A stretch of DNA of 64,000 nt from the NCBI GenBank assembly GCA_038316355.1, contig JBBQAO010000005.1, positions 26,130-90,129 of the forward strand. Direction: 5' to 3'. The first letter of the stretch is position 1, and the number at the start of each line of letters is the position of its first letter. This document shows, one piece after another, positions 15,680 to 24,933 of the stretch. Source of the stretch: Ga0077527 sp038316355. GTDB taxonomy: Bacteria; Pseudomonadota; Gammaproteobacteria; Burkholderiales; SG8-41. The notes under the pieces are model-generated. The model was not told where the DNA came from. It made no database searches and saw only the letters and a list, made by a program, of their open reading frames with translations. The translations under genes were made by a program, and so were the position numbers.

Positions 15680-17116
15680 ATGTCATCCGACAAACCGCCG
15701 CTGCTCGCCGAAGCCACGCGTGACCTCGCGCGTTTCGGCGCAGCACTGCGTTACGACGACATCCCCGCGGATGTCATCGCCCGCATCAAGCTGAGCCTGC
15801 TCGACAGTCTCGGCTGCTGCCTGTTCGGCGCTACGTTGCCGTGGACGCAAAAGGTCGCAGCACTTGCCGACCTGGAAGGCGCAAAACCGGTGGCCACGCT
15901 GCTCGGCCTCGGCCGCAAAACCTCGGCATCGCTGGCAGCACTGGTCAACGGCACCTCGGGCCATGCCTTCGAACTGGATGACATTCACAAGGAATCGATC
16001 ATCCACGCCGGCTCGATCGCCACGCCTGTGGCCCTGGGTCTGGCCGAATTGAATGCACAAAAATACGGAAAAGTTTCGGGGCGCGATGTACTGACCGCCA
16101 TGGTCGCCGGTTATGAAATCGGTCACCGTGTCGGAAATGCCGCGACCATGAGTTTGTTTTTCCGCGGCTTCCATCCTCAGGGTACTTCCGGCGCGTTTGT
16201 CGCCGCCGCCACTGCAGCACGCCTGCTGAACCTAGATGCCACGCAATTCCAGCACGCGCTGGGCATGGCCGGCTCACAGGCCGGCGGCCTGATGGCGGCG
16301 CAGGAAGGCGCGATGGTCAAACGTTTTCACAGCGGCCGCGCTGCGCAAAGTGGTGTGTATGCAGCGCAACTGGCCAGTCAAGGCTTCACCGGTATTCTTG
16401 ATGCACTGGAAGCGCCGTATGGCGGCTACCTGTCGACCTACTCCGACAAACCGAATCCGTCGCGACTGACCGATGGACTCGGCAATGAGGGCCTCGGCAA
16501 AACCTGGGAAACACTGAACGTCGGCTACAAACCGCATGCCAGCGTGACCAGCATCCACAGTGCGCTCGACGCGCTGTCGGAACTGATGAAAGAACATGGC
16601 GTCAAGGCCGCCGACATCGCGAAAGTGGATACCGGGCTGTCGCCAATGACGCATGTGCATTGCGCCTGGGAGTACAAGGCACAGGGCGTCACCGCGGCGC
16701 AGATGAATCTGTATTACGGCATGGCGGTGATCGCGCTCGACGGCGCGGCCTTCACCGAACAGTTCCGCGAAACGCGGCTTGCCGATCCGCAGATTCTCGA
16801 TTTCATTTCGCGCATCACTGCGCATGTCGATCCCGAGATCGAAAAAATGGGCGCGCCGTTCCGCCACGCCTCCCGGGTTAAAATCACCGCGCGCAACGGC
16901 CAGGTGTTTGAAAAACTGTCGCTGCATCGTCACGGCAGTCCGGAAAATCCGCTGTCCCCGGAAGAAGTGGTGCACAAGTTCCGCAACGTTGTCGCACCGT
17001 GCATGGATAAATCCGCAGCTGAAGCCATCATCGCCGCGGTAAACGGTTTTGAAACGCTGACCGACATCAGCAGCGTGATGCCGTTGCTGGGCGCTGCGGT
17101 ACGCACACCGAAGTGA
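15680..17116 (+). CDS. MmgE/PrpD family protein (paralogue 1)
   Basis: The 478-residue protein is a full-length MmgE/PrpD protein, the family of 2-methylcitrate dehydratase and iminodisuccinate epimerase-like enzymes. Visible family blocks are FELDDIHKESIIHAGS near residue 95, then VAGYEIGHRVG, AGSQAGGLMAAQEGAMVKRF and YKPHASVTSIHSALDAL. It starts 7 bases after the flavoprotein stop. The known family dehydrates or isomerises C4-C7 carboxylates; the specific substrate is unknown. The two genes downstream are clear paralogues. Confidence 0.88.
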   Translation: MSSDKPPLLAEATRDLARFGAALRYDDIPADVIARIKLSLLDSLGCCLFGATLPWTQKVAALADLEGAKPVATLLGLGRKTSASLAALVNGTSGHAFELDDIHKESIIHAGSIATPVALGLAELNAQKYGKVSGRDVLTAMVAGYEIGHRVGNAATMSLFFRGFHPQGTSGAFVAAATAARLLNLDATQFQHALGMAGSQAGGLMAAQEGAMVKRFHSGRAAQSGVYAAQLASQGFTGILDALEAPYGGYLSTYSDKPNPSRLTDGLGNEGLGKTWETLNVGYKPHASVTSIHSALDALSELMKEHGVKAADIAKVDTGLSPMTHVHCAWEYKAQGVTAAQMNLYYGMAVIALDGAAFTEQFRETRLADPQILDFISRITAHVDPEIEKMGAPFRHASRVKITARNGQVFEKLSLHRHGSPENPLSPEEVVHKFRNVVAPCMDKSAAEAIIAAVNGFETLTDISSVMPLLGAAVRTPK

Positions 17117-17176
17117 CCTGGGAATAGATATAAGTAATTGTTTTTATTGATAATTATTAATTCTTGCTGACTTACC

Positions 17177-17257
17177 CCGTTCGCCCTGAGCTCTTCGTTG
17201 AGCTCAGGACAGGCCTTATCGAAGGGGAACGGGCTTCGACGAGCTCAGCCCGAACGG
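17177..17257. repeat. Dispersed CCGTTCGCCCTGAGC inverted repeat
   Basis: The arms CCGTTCGCCCTGAGCTC and GAGCTCAGCCCGAACGG flank about 47 bases, within the 183-base gap between PrpD paralogues 1 and 2. Repeats ending in CCTGAGC and GCTCAGCCCGAACGG are widespread in proteobacterial intergenic DNA. It could form a cruciform or stem in RNA. No coding function is implied. Confidence 0.6.
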
Positions 17258-17299
17258 TTTCATTTTAATTTTCATGCACCAGTACAGGAATTCATCACC

Positions 17300-18697
17300 A
17301 TGGCCAAACAATCCACCAGCGACAATCCCTACACCCGCGGCATGGCCGCCTTCGTTTCCGGACTGACCTACGAGCAGATTCCGGAAGAAGTCCGCCATCG
17401 CAACAAGCTGCTGATGCTGGATTCGCTGGGTTGCGCGTTGTATGGCGCGGACCTGCAGTGGAGCCGCATCCTGCAGGACACACTGGAGCGCGTCGATACC
17501 ACCCGCCAGTGCAGCGTGTGGGGCACCACCAAGAAACTTTCAGCGCCGCACGCCGCACTGGTCAATGGCACGCAGGTGCAGGGCTTCGAACTCGACGACG
17601 TGCACCGCGCCGGTGTGCTGCATGTCGGCGCCGTGGTGCTGCCGGCACTGATCGCCGTCACCGAAATGAAACCGGGCATGAGCGGCAAGGAGTTTCTGAC
17701 CTCCGCCGTGGCCGGTTATGAAATCGGACCGCGCGTCGGTCTGTGCATGGGCCCCTCACACATCGCCTCGGGCTGGCATTCGGGTGCGACGCTGGGCGTG
17801 TTCTCCGCCGCAGCCGGTGCCGCACGCGGCCTCAAACTCGACACCGACAAAACCGTGCACGCACTGGGCATCGCCGGCACACAAGCCGGCGGCCTGATGG
17901 CGGCGCAGTTCGGCGCGATGGTCAAACGCATGCACGCCGGCCGTTCGTCGCAATCGGGACTCTACGGCGCGCTGTTCGCCGAAGCCGGCTTCACCGGCAT
18001 CCTCAACGTGCTGGAAAGCGAATACGGCGGTTTCTGCTCGACGATGACGCAGTCGACCGACAAGTTTGACCTGAAAGAACTCACCGCCGGTTTCGGTGAA
18101 GTGTGGCAGACCATGGGCATTGCGCTGAAGTTCTACGCCTGCGTCGGCACCAACCACACCACGCTCGACGCGTTGCGCGACATGGACAAGGAGCGCCCGT
18201 TCAAAGCTGACGACGTCAAGAAAGTCGTTGTCCACGGATCTGAAGTCACGGTGCACCACGTCGGTTGGCCGTACGAGCCGCAGGGCCTGACCTCGGCGCA
18301 ATTGAACATGCCGTACTGCATCGCCACCTGGCTGCTGGAGAAGGACTGCTTCGTTGACCAGTTCACCGAAGCCATGGTCGCCGATCCGCAGCGCATCGCG
18401 CTGTCGAAAAAAGTCGAAGTCCTGCACGACCCGGCGATCACCGCGCTCGGCGCCAAGCTGCGGCACAAGGTGCACGTGGAGTTACATCTCCACGACGGCA
18501 CGGTGATGAAGCGCACCGTCGAAGCCGCGCGCGGCAGCGAAAAACATTTCGCGACCGATGCCGAGATCATCGAGAAATTCGAGAAACTCGCGGTCAAGGC
18601 CTTGCCCAAGGCGCGCGTTGCCGAACTGCGCGACGCGGTGATGGGCATCGAAAAACTGCCCGATGCCACCGTGCTGTCGAAACTGCTGAGCGCGTAA
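17300..18697 (+). CDS. MmgE/PrpD family protein (paralogue 2)
   Basis: The 465-residue protein has the family pattern: FELDDVHRAGVLHVGA, VAGYEIGPRVGLCMGP, and AGTQAGGLMAAQFGAMVKRM. It is clearly homologous to the flanking copies. The ATG at 17300 is selected because AGGA lies about 9 bases upstream; a longer frame from 17198 runs through the dispersed repeat and is unlikely to be real. The C-terminus is intact (DATVLSKLLSA). Confidence 0.88.
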   Translation: MAKQSTSDNPYTRGMAAFVSGLTYEQIPEEVRHRNKLLMLDSLGCALYGADLQWSRILQDTLERVDTTRQCSVWGTTKKLSAPHAALVNGTQVQGFELDDVHRAGVLHVGAVVLPALIAVTEMKPGMSGKEFLTSAVAGYEIGPRVGLCMGPSHIASGWHSGATLGVFSAAAGAARGLKLDTDKTVHALGIAGTQAGGLMAAQFGAMVKRMHAGRSSQSGLYGALFAEAGFTGILNVLESEYGGFCSTMTQSTDKFDLKELTAGFGEVWQTMGIALKFYACVGTNHTTLDALRDMDKERPFKADDVKKVVVHGSEVTVHHVGWPYEPQGLTSAQLNMPYCIATWLLEKDCFVDQFTEAMVADPQRIALSKKVEVLHDPAITALGAKLRHKVHVELHLHDGTVMKRTVEAARGSEKHFATDAEIIEKFEKLAVKALPKARVAELRDAVMGIEKLPDATVLSKLLSA

Positions 18698-18706
18698 CCC
18701 ACTCCC

Positions 18707-18780
18707 ACTCCCTCTACTTCGTTTCAAGTGTTCCCTTGCCCCCGCTGGCGGGATCGGTGCCGCTTGACGGGAGAGGGAGT
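18707..18780. repeat. ACTCCCTCT...AGAGGGAGT inverted repeat
   Basis: Perfect 9-base arms lie 56 bases apart between PrpD paralogues 2 and 3, surrounding CCCCGCTGGCGGG-like sequence. It belongs to the same broad type of intergenic repeat as that at 13842. No T-run supports a terminator. Confidence 0.5.
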
Positions 18781-18800
18781 AATTTCTCAAGGACTTTCGC

Positions 18801-20171
18801 ATGACGAGTTCCGCTTCTCCAAAAACGGCAGCCCGCACGCTGGCCGAATTCGCCACCGCACTGCGCTACGGGGACATCCCTGTCCCCGCACGCGAACGCG
18901 CTCGCCAATGCATCATCGACACCACTGGCGCGGCGCTGTTCGGTTCGCGCCTGCCGTGGAGCCGCATCGTCGCCGGTCATGCGCAGAACTGCGGCGGCAC
19001 GGGCATGAGCCGTGTCATCGGCACCGCGCTTAAAGTATCGCCGCCGGCAGCCGCCCTGGCCAACGGCGTCTGCAGCCACGCTTTTGAACTCGACGGCCTG
19101 CGGAAACCCAGCGCCGGCGTGCATCCCGGCGCGATCCTGCTGCCGGCGGCACTGGCCGCCGCCGAACATCAGGGGGCCGGCGGTCGCGACCTGCTGACCG
19201 CCTTTGTCGCTGGTGCCGAAGTGATGTTCCGCATCGGCCTCGCCGCCAAACAATCGACGGAATCGCTGGGCTTTCATGCGCCGGGCGTCAACGGCCCTTA
19301 TGGTTCAGCCATCGTCGCCGGCAGACTGCTGGGTCTCAATTCCGATCAGCTCACCCAGGCCCTGGGCATTGCCGGTTCGCTGGGTGGCGGCTTGCTCGCC
19401 TTCGCCAAGGCCGGCAACGGCGCGATGGTGAAACGCCTGCACATGGGACGCGCAGCGGAAGCCGGTATGGTTGCCGCACTGCTCGCCCGCGACGGTTACG
19501 AAGGCCCGGACAGCGTGCTCGAAGGCCAATACGGCTACCTCGAAGCCTATGCCCGCGACGGAGATGCCACGCAGTTCACCAAGGATCTCGGCACGCATTT
19601 CGACATCGTTTTTGCCTGCCTGAAACGATATGCCTGCCACATCACTGCGCACACGCCTGTGCAGTCGCTGCAGGAACTGCGCGCCGAGCACAATTTCAAC
19701 GGCGACGATGTGGTTGCGCTGACCATTTTTGCACGACACAAGGTGCTGTCCCACCATGACATCCGCGAACCCAGCGACGTGGCCGGCGCGCAGTACAGCG
19801 TGCCGTTCTGCTCGGCCATTGCTCTTTATTACGACGTCAACGATCCGCTGGCGTTTTCCGAAACCGCATTAAATGATGCGAAAGTACGGGCACTGGCGCT
19901 GAAACTCAAAGTCGTGGAAATGGGTCACGACGAAAAAGGCGGTGCCTGGTCGACGCGCGTCGCTGTGGAACTCAGGGACGGCCGCAAGTTCGAACGTTTC
20001 GCCGAAGAATTCAAGGGCACACCGGCCTCGCCGCTGTCGGCGGAGGAACTGCAGACCAAGTTCATGCGCATGGCCGGCAGCCATCCGCGGGCGGCGGAAC
20101 TGCATGCACAACTGGCCGAGCTGGAAACCATTGCCGACTGCCGCACGCTGGCAATCAGCACCACACCATAA
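18801..20171 (+). CDS. MmgE/PrpD family protein (paralogue 3)
   Basis: The 456-residue protein shows the same family blocks in shifted form: FELDGLRKPSAGVHPG (with D-G-L instead of the D-D-(I/V) seen in copies 1 and 2), VAGAEVMFRIGLAAK, and AGSLGGGLLAFAKAGNGAMV. It is more diverged than paralogues 1 and 2, consistent with a different substrate or partner. It starts at an ATG with AAGGA 8 bases upstream. The Bug receptor follows after 20 bases, so transport and metabolism are probably one unit. Confidence 0.86.
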   Translation: MTSSASPKTAARTLAEFATALRYGDIPVPARERARQCIIDTTGAALFGSRLPWSRIVAGHAQNCGGTGMSRVIGTALKVSPPAAALANGVCSHAFELDGLRKPSAGVHPGAILLPAALAAAEHQGAGGRDLLTAFVAGAEVMFRIGLAAKQSTESLGFHAPGVNGPYGSAIVAGRLLGLNSDQLTQALGIAGSLGGGLLAFAKAGNGAMVKRLHMGRAAEAGMVAALLARDGYEGPDSVLEGQYGYLEAYARDGDATQFTKDLGTHFDIVFACLKRYACHITAHTPVQSLQELRAEHNFNGDDVVALTIFARHKVLSHHDIREPSDVAGAQYSVPFCSAIALYYDVNDPLAFSETALNDAKVRALALKLKVVEMGHDEKGGAWSTRVAVELRDGRKFERFAEEFKGTPASPLSAEELQTKFMRMAGSHPRAAELHAQLAELETIADCRTLAISTTP

Positions 20172-20191
20172 TTTGTAATCAGGGGGCTCTC

Positions 20192-21139
20192 ATGACCCGA
20201 TTGCTGATCGCCGCATTCTGCGCAACAGCACTGTCCGCGCAAGCCGCATATCCGGAAAAGCCGGTGCGGCTGATCGTGCCGCTGTCGGCCGGCGGCGGCA
20301 TGGATACCATCGCCCGTGCCGTGGCATCACCACTCGCGGAAAAACTCGCCCAGACGGTGGTGGTCGACAATCGCGCCGGCGGCGGCGGCGCGATCGGCGC
20401 CGAAATCACCAAGGAAGCGCCGAAAGACGGCCACACCCTGCTGATGGCCAGCGCGACCTTTGTCATTCACCCCCTGCTCTACCCGGCGCGTTATGTACCG
20501 ACGCGCGATTATGCGACCATCACCCAGGTCACGCGCCAGCCTTATGTGCTGATGGTCCACCCCGGCATTCCCGCCAAAAACGTCAAGGAACTGGTGGCTT
20601 ATACCAAGGCGAATCCGAACAAGGTCAATTACGCATCAGCCGGCCAGGGCAGTCTGATTCACCTGACCACGGAGCTGTTCAAGGTGCGCACCGGGGCCGA
20701 CATGAACCACATCCCGTACAAGGGCATGGGTGGCGCATACGTCGACATGCTGGCCGGCCGCATCCAGGCCGCGTTCCCGAGCATCATCTCGGTGCTGCCG
20801 CATCTGAAGACCGGCAAGTTGCGCGCGCTGGCCGTCACCAGCGCCAAACGCGCGAGTTCCCTGCCCGAGATTCCCAGCCTGCAGGAAAGCGGCATTCCGG
20901 GCATAGACGTTTCGCAGTGGTATGGCTTGTTCGCGCCTGCCGGCACGCCGAAGCCGGTGATCGACCGTATCCATCGCGAGGTGGTGGACATCCTGAAGAC
21001 CGCGGAAATGCACAAACGCATGGCCGGCGACGGCGCCGACGGTGTCGGCAGCACACCGGCCGAATTCGCCGCCTACGTCAAAGTCGAATCGGCGCGTTGG
21101 GCGGAAGTCATCCAGAAATCCAACATCAAGGCGGACTGA
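20192..21139 (+). CDS. Bug-type tripartite tricarboxylate receptor
   Basis: The 315-residue protein has an N-terminal signal peptide (MTRLLIAAFCATALSAQAA, cleavage near residue 19) and the standard Bug blocks: PVRLIVPLSAGGGMDTIARA, VVVDNRAGGGGAIGAEI and HIPYKGMGGAYVDMLAGRIQ. It is a periplasmic carboxylate-capture protein for tripartite tricarboxylate transporters. The TctA/B-type membrane partners are not in the window, as is common for the very large Bug families of Burkholderiales. It follows the three PrpD genes closely. The ATG follows a GGGGG stretch. Confidence 0.92.
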   Translation: MTRLLIAAFCATALSAQAAYPEKPVRLIVPLSAGGGMDTIARAVASPLAEKLAQTVVVDNRAGGGGAIGAEITKEAPKDGHTLLMASATFVIHPLLYPARYVPTRDYATITQVTRQPYVLMVHPGIPAKNVKELVAYTKANPNKVNYASAGQGSLIHLTTELFKVRTGADMNHIPYKGMGGAYVDMLAGRIQAAFPSIISVLPHLKTGKLRALAVTSAKRASSLPEIPSLQESGIPGIDVSQWYGLFAPAGTPKPVIDRIHREVVDILKTAEMHKRMAGDGADGVGSTPAEFAAYVKVESARWAEVIQKSNIKAD

Positions 21140-21330
21140 GTTTCTCGCGCTGCGTGGCGCGACGCATGCGTGACACGGCACACGTGTTGTTGCTGCCGTC
21201 GCCCGCGACACGCCGGCTGCGGTTACAATCCCGGCGGCCCGCACGCAACACCGCGGCCCGCCGCGTTATCCGTGTCACGGCACGATAGCACAAAATTAAA
21301 ATAATCTAATAAAATCAATAGGTTATATAA

Positions 21331-23355
21331 ATGCCGATTTACGCGCTGACCATTTTTGCGAGCGCGTTCCTGCTGTTTCTGGTGCAACCGATCTTGGCGA
21401 AACAGATCCTGCCTTGGTTCGGCGGTTCCGCAGCGGTATGGACGACCTGCCTGATGTTTTTCCAACTGGTCTTGCTGCTGGGCTACGCCTACGCCGACTG
21501 GACCGTGCGTTTCCTCAAACCGCGCCCGCAGGTCATGCTGCATGTGGCATTGATCATCATCAGCCTGGTGTCGTTGCCGATCATCGCCGGCAGCGGCTGG
21601 AAACCTGACGGTGACGAAGATCCGACCTGGCTGATCCTCGGCCTGCTGGCCGCAACCATCGGCCTGCCCTACTTCCTGCTGTCAACGACGGGGCCCTTGC
21701 TGCAGGCCTGGTTCGCGCGCAGTTTTCCCAATGCCAGCAACGTCTATCGCCTGTTCGCGCTGTCGAATGGCGCATCGCTGATTGCACTGGTGGCCTACCC
21801 GTTTGTCGTTGAACCGTACATCACCACCCGTGAACAATCGATCGGCTGGAGCTTCGGCTACGCGTTGTTCGTCGCGCTGTGCGCCGGTTCGGCACTGTTC
21901 AGCCTGCGCGCTTCGCGCCAGACCGCCAGACTGCAAACGGAAATACCAGCGGCGGAAGGACCAAAGCCGCGCGCCACCGATTACCTGTTGTGGATGACGC
22001 TCGCGGCGCTGGGCTCGTTCATGCTGATCGCGGTCACCAACCACATCACCCACGACGTCGCCTCGGTGCCCTTCCTGTGGATACTGCCGCTGACGTTGTA
22101 CCTGCTGTCCTTCGTGCTCTGTTTTGAGGGCCGCAACTGGTACCAGCGACAGATTTTCTTCGGGCCGCTGCTGGTGATCGTCGGCGCGATGGCCTGGGCC
22201 CTGCACACCAACGGCGGGGTGATGGACATCAAGCAGGCGATCCCGCTGTTCGCCACCGGCCTGTTCGTGATGTGCATGTTTTTCCATGGTGAGCTCGCCG
22301 CACTGAAACCGGCGCCGCGCCACCTCACCAGTTATTACCTGATGATTTCGCTGGGCGGCGCGATCGGCGGCCTGCTGGTGGGATTTGTTGCCCCCAAGCT
22401 GTTCAACACCTATTACGAATTCGGCCTCGGCCTGTTTTTCACCGCACTGATTGCCGCGTACCTGGCGCGCCGCACCCTCGTCATCGTGCCGGTGCTGGCG
22501 CTGGTTGCCGCAGGTTTCACCGCATGGCAGATACACACCTACATCAACATGCTGTCCAAGGACACGCGCGTCATGTCGCGCAATTTCTACGGCACGCTGC
22601 GGGTCAAGGATTTCGGTGACGAAAACAGCGATGGCACGCGCCGGCTGATGCACGGCGTGATCATGCACGGCGAGCAGTTTCTGGCGCCGGCGCGGCGCAT
22701 GGAACCGACCACCTACTATGGCCAGACCTCGGGTGTGGGACGCATCATCGACATCAAGCGCGACAGCGCGAAGGAAATCCGCGTCGGCGTGGTCGGCCTC
22801 GGTGCCGGCACTCTCGCCATCTATGGCCGGCCGGGTGACGTTTACCGCTTTTATGAAATCAATCCCGAGGTCATCGAACTCGCCAAAACCGAATTCAGCT
22901 TTCTCGGTTCCAGCAGCGCGCAAATCGAGACCCTGCTCGGCGATGCGCGCCTGACCCTTGAGCGCGAACCGGCGCAACGCTACGACGTGCTGGCGATTGA
23001 TGCCTTCTCCAGCGACTCAATCCCCACCCACCTGATGACGTACCAGGCAATGGGCGTCTATCTGAAGAACATCAAGCCGGACGGCGTGATTGCCTTCCAC
23101 GTCACCAACCGCTTCCTGCACCTGGCGCCGGTGGTCAAGCGCATTGCAGACGAGCACGGCCTGCATACGGTGCTGGTCGCCGACGATCCCGAAAGCGGAT
23201 CGGACCTGGCCAATACCGATTGGGTGCTGGTGTCACGCAGCAAGGCCGTCCTCGAAAACCCACGCATTACCGAATCAATCGAAGCGATCGGCGAAATCCC
23301 CGGCCTGCGGCTGTGGACGGACAGTTTCAACAACCTGTTCAAGATCCTGAAATAA
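21331..23355 (+). CDS. Fused MFS/spermidine synthase-like membrane protein
   Basis: The 674-residue protein has about ten hydrophobic segments in the first 400 residues (for example LFLVQPILAKQILPWFGGSA and LTLYLLSFVLCF). It ends in a class I SAM-dependent aminopropyltransferase-like domain: VGLGAGTLAIYGRPGD, FYEINPEVIELA, and YDVLAIDAFSSDSIPTHLMT. Such fused proteins are common in proteobacteria and their substrate is not established. Polyamine synthesis should not be assumed. The upstream 190 bases are AT-rich at the end, with only a weak AGG before the ATG. Confidence 0.9.
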   Translation: MPIYALTIFASAFLLFLVQPILAKQILPWFGGSAAVWTTCLMFFQLVLLLGYAYADWTVRFLKPRPQVMLHVALIIISLVSLPIIAGSGWKPDGDEDPTWLILGLLAATIGLPYFLLSTTGPLLQAWFARSFPNASNVYRLFALSNGASLIALVAYPFVVEPYITTREQSIGWSFGYALFVALCAGSALFSLRASRQTARLQTEIPAAEGPKPRATDYLLWMTLAALGSFMLIAVTNHITHDVASVPFLWILPLTLYLLSFVLCFEGRNWYQRQIFFGPLLVIVGAMAWALHTNGGVMDIKQAIPLFATGLFVMCMFFHGELAALKPAPRHLTSYYLMISLGGAIGGLLVGFVAPKLFNTYYEFGLGLFFTALIAAYLARRTLVIVPVLALVAAGFTAWQIHTYINMLSKDTRVMSRNFYGTLRVKDFGDENSDGTRRLMHGVIMHGEQFLAPARRMEPTTYYGQTSGVGRIIDIKRDSAKEIRVGVVGLGAGTLAIYGRPGDVYRFYEINPEVIELAKTEFSFLGSSSAQIETLLGDARLTLEREPAQRYDVLAIDAFSSDSIPTHLMTYQAMGVYLKNIKPDGVIAFHVTNRFLHLAPVVKRIADEHGLHTVLVADDPESGSDLANTDWVLVSRSKAVLENPRITESIEAIGEIPGLRLWTDSFNNLFKILK

Positions 23356-23433
23356 GCGGTATGGGGCGCCCGGCGCCCGGCTGCGAAATGCCTGCCGCTT
23401 GAAAACCGGCGGGGTGGCACCCATCTGGAGACC

Positions 23434-24819
23434 ATGTCCATGCCTTTCAAGAACCTGTTCAGCATTTTTCGCGCGCCCTTGCTGCTGTTGCTGGGCGCAC
23501 TGCTGCCGCTGGCAGCACCGGCGCAAACCGCGACCGAAGCACGCGGCCTGCCGACCCTGGCGCCGCTGGTCAATCAGGTCACACCGGCCGTGGTCAATGT
23601 ATCGGTCATCACCCGCGCACCGGTCGAAGACAATCCGCTGTTCCGCGACCCTTTTTTCCGCCGCTTTTTCAACCTGCCGGACAAGCAGCAGCGTCAGGAG
23701 CAGTCCGCCGGTTCGGGCGTCATCGTTGATGCGGCGCGTGGCTACATCCTCACCAACAACCACGTCATCAAGGATGCGGAACAGGTCATCATCACGCTGA
23801 AGGACCGCCGCCAGTTCCCGGCAAAACTGGTGGGCACCGATCCCGGCACCGACATCGCGGTATTGCAGATCAGCGCGCCCAACCTTTCGGCATTGCGCAT
23901 CGGCGACTCCGACATCCTGCAGGTCGGGGATTACGTGCTGGCCATCGGCAACCCCTTCGGCATCGGCCAGACTGTGACCTCGGGCATCGTCAGCGCGCTG
24001 GGACGCAGCGGGCTGTCGGTCGAGGGTTATGAGGATTTCATCCAGACCGATGCCTCGATCAATCCCGGCAACTCGGGTGGCGCGCTGGTCAACCTGCGCG
24101 GCGAACTGATCGGCATCAACACCGCGATCATCGGCCCCGCCGGCGGCAATGTCGGCATCGGCTTCGCCGTGCCCTCGGTGATGGCGCGCGCGGTGATGGA
24201 GCAGATCGTGCGTTACGGTGAAGTGCGGCGCGGCCGCCTCGGCATCGAAATGGCGGATGTCACTGCAGAGGTGCAACGCAAGTTGCGCCTGCCGTCATTT
24301 AATGGTGCGCTGATCTCCAATGTGCAGTCGGGCTCGCCGGCCGAACAGGCCGGCCTGCGTGAAGGCGATGTCGTCACCAACCTCAACGGCAGGCCGATTC
24401 GCAGTTCCGCCGAACTGCGCGCGCGGCTCGGACTGACGCCCGTCGGCGAGGAAATCGAAATCGCCATCGTCCGTGAAGGCGGCTCCCAGCGCATCCGCAC
24501 ACGCATCGCTGCGCCGCTGCCTTCTGACGGTGGTGAAACACAGACCGTGGCGCAGTTGCCGGGGCTGCGGGTGGTCGAGATTGAGCGCGGCAGCCCGCTG
24601 TTCCAGCGCCTGCGTGGCGGCGGTCTGGTCGTCGCCGCGGTGGATCCGAAAAGCCGCGCACTGCAGGCAGGCTTCCGCCCCGGTGACATCATTTACGCGG
24701 TGAACCGGCGCCGGGTGCAGACCGTGGCCGAATTCCAAGGGCTGCTGAAAGCTGCGGAACGCGGTTATGCAGTCAGTCTGCTGCGTGGCGATTTCAGCCT
24801 GACCATCATCGTCCGATAG
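23434..24819 (+). CDS. DegP/DegQ-family periplasmic serine protease
   Basis: The 461-residue protein has a signal peptide (LLLLLGALLPLAAPA, to residue 30), a trypsin-like domain with His110 (TNNHVIKDAE), Asp140 (DIAVLQI) and Ser214 (NPGNSGGAL), and then two PDZ domains (about 255-340 and 365-455). The family degrades or refolds misfolded envelope proteins as cage-forming oligomers. The start is the ATG at 23434 with GGAG four bases upstream, or the in-frame ATG at 23440 with better spacing. It is 78 bases after the fused MFS gene and may be co-transcribed. Confidence 0.95.
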   Translation: MSMPFKNLFSIFRAPLLLLLGALLPLAAPAQTATEARGLPTLAPLVNQVTPAVVNVSVITRAPVEDNPLFRDPFFRRFFNLPDKQQRQEQSAGSGVIVDAARGYILTNNHVIKDAEQVIITLKDRRQFPAKLVGTDPGTDIAVLQISAPNLSALRIGDSDILQVGDYVLAIGNPFGIGQTVTSGIVSALGRSGLSVEGYEDFIQTDASINPGNSGGALVNLRGELIGINTAIIGPAGGNVGIGFAVPSVMARAVMEQIVRYGEVRRGRLGIEMADVTAEVQRKLRLPSFNGALISNVQSGSPAEQAGLREGDVVTNLNGRPIRSSAELRARLGLTPVGEEIEIAIVREGGSQRIRTRIAAPLPSDGGETQTVAQLPGLRVVEIERGSPLFQRLRGGGLVVAAVDPKSRALQAGFRPGDIIYAVNRRRVQTVAEFQGLLKAAERGYAVSLLRGDFSLTIIVR

Positions 24820-24933
24820 CGCGACAGCAATCGGCTCTGTTCGATCTTTCTGTCAATGGTCAATAAACAAACCTGAGGAGCCATCCCAAAACTTGGTTTA
24901 ATCTGATTTGAACAGATCCATCCAGGAGTGAAA

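Noticed and set aside
20192..21139. Complete tripartite tricarboxylate transporter
   Set aside because: Only receptor genes occur; no TctA or TctB membrane genes were seen in the window.
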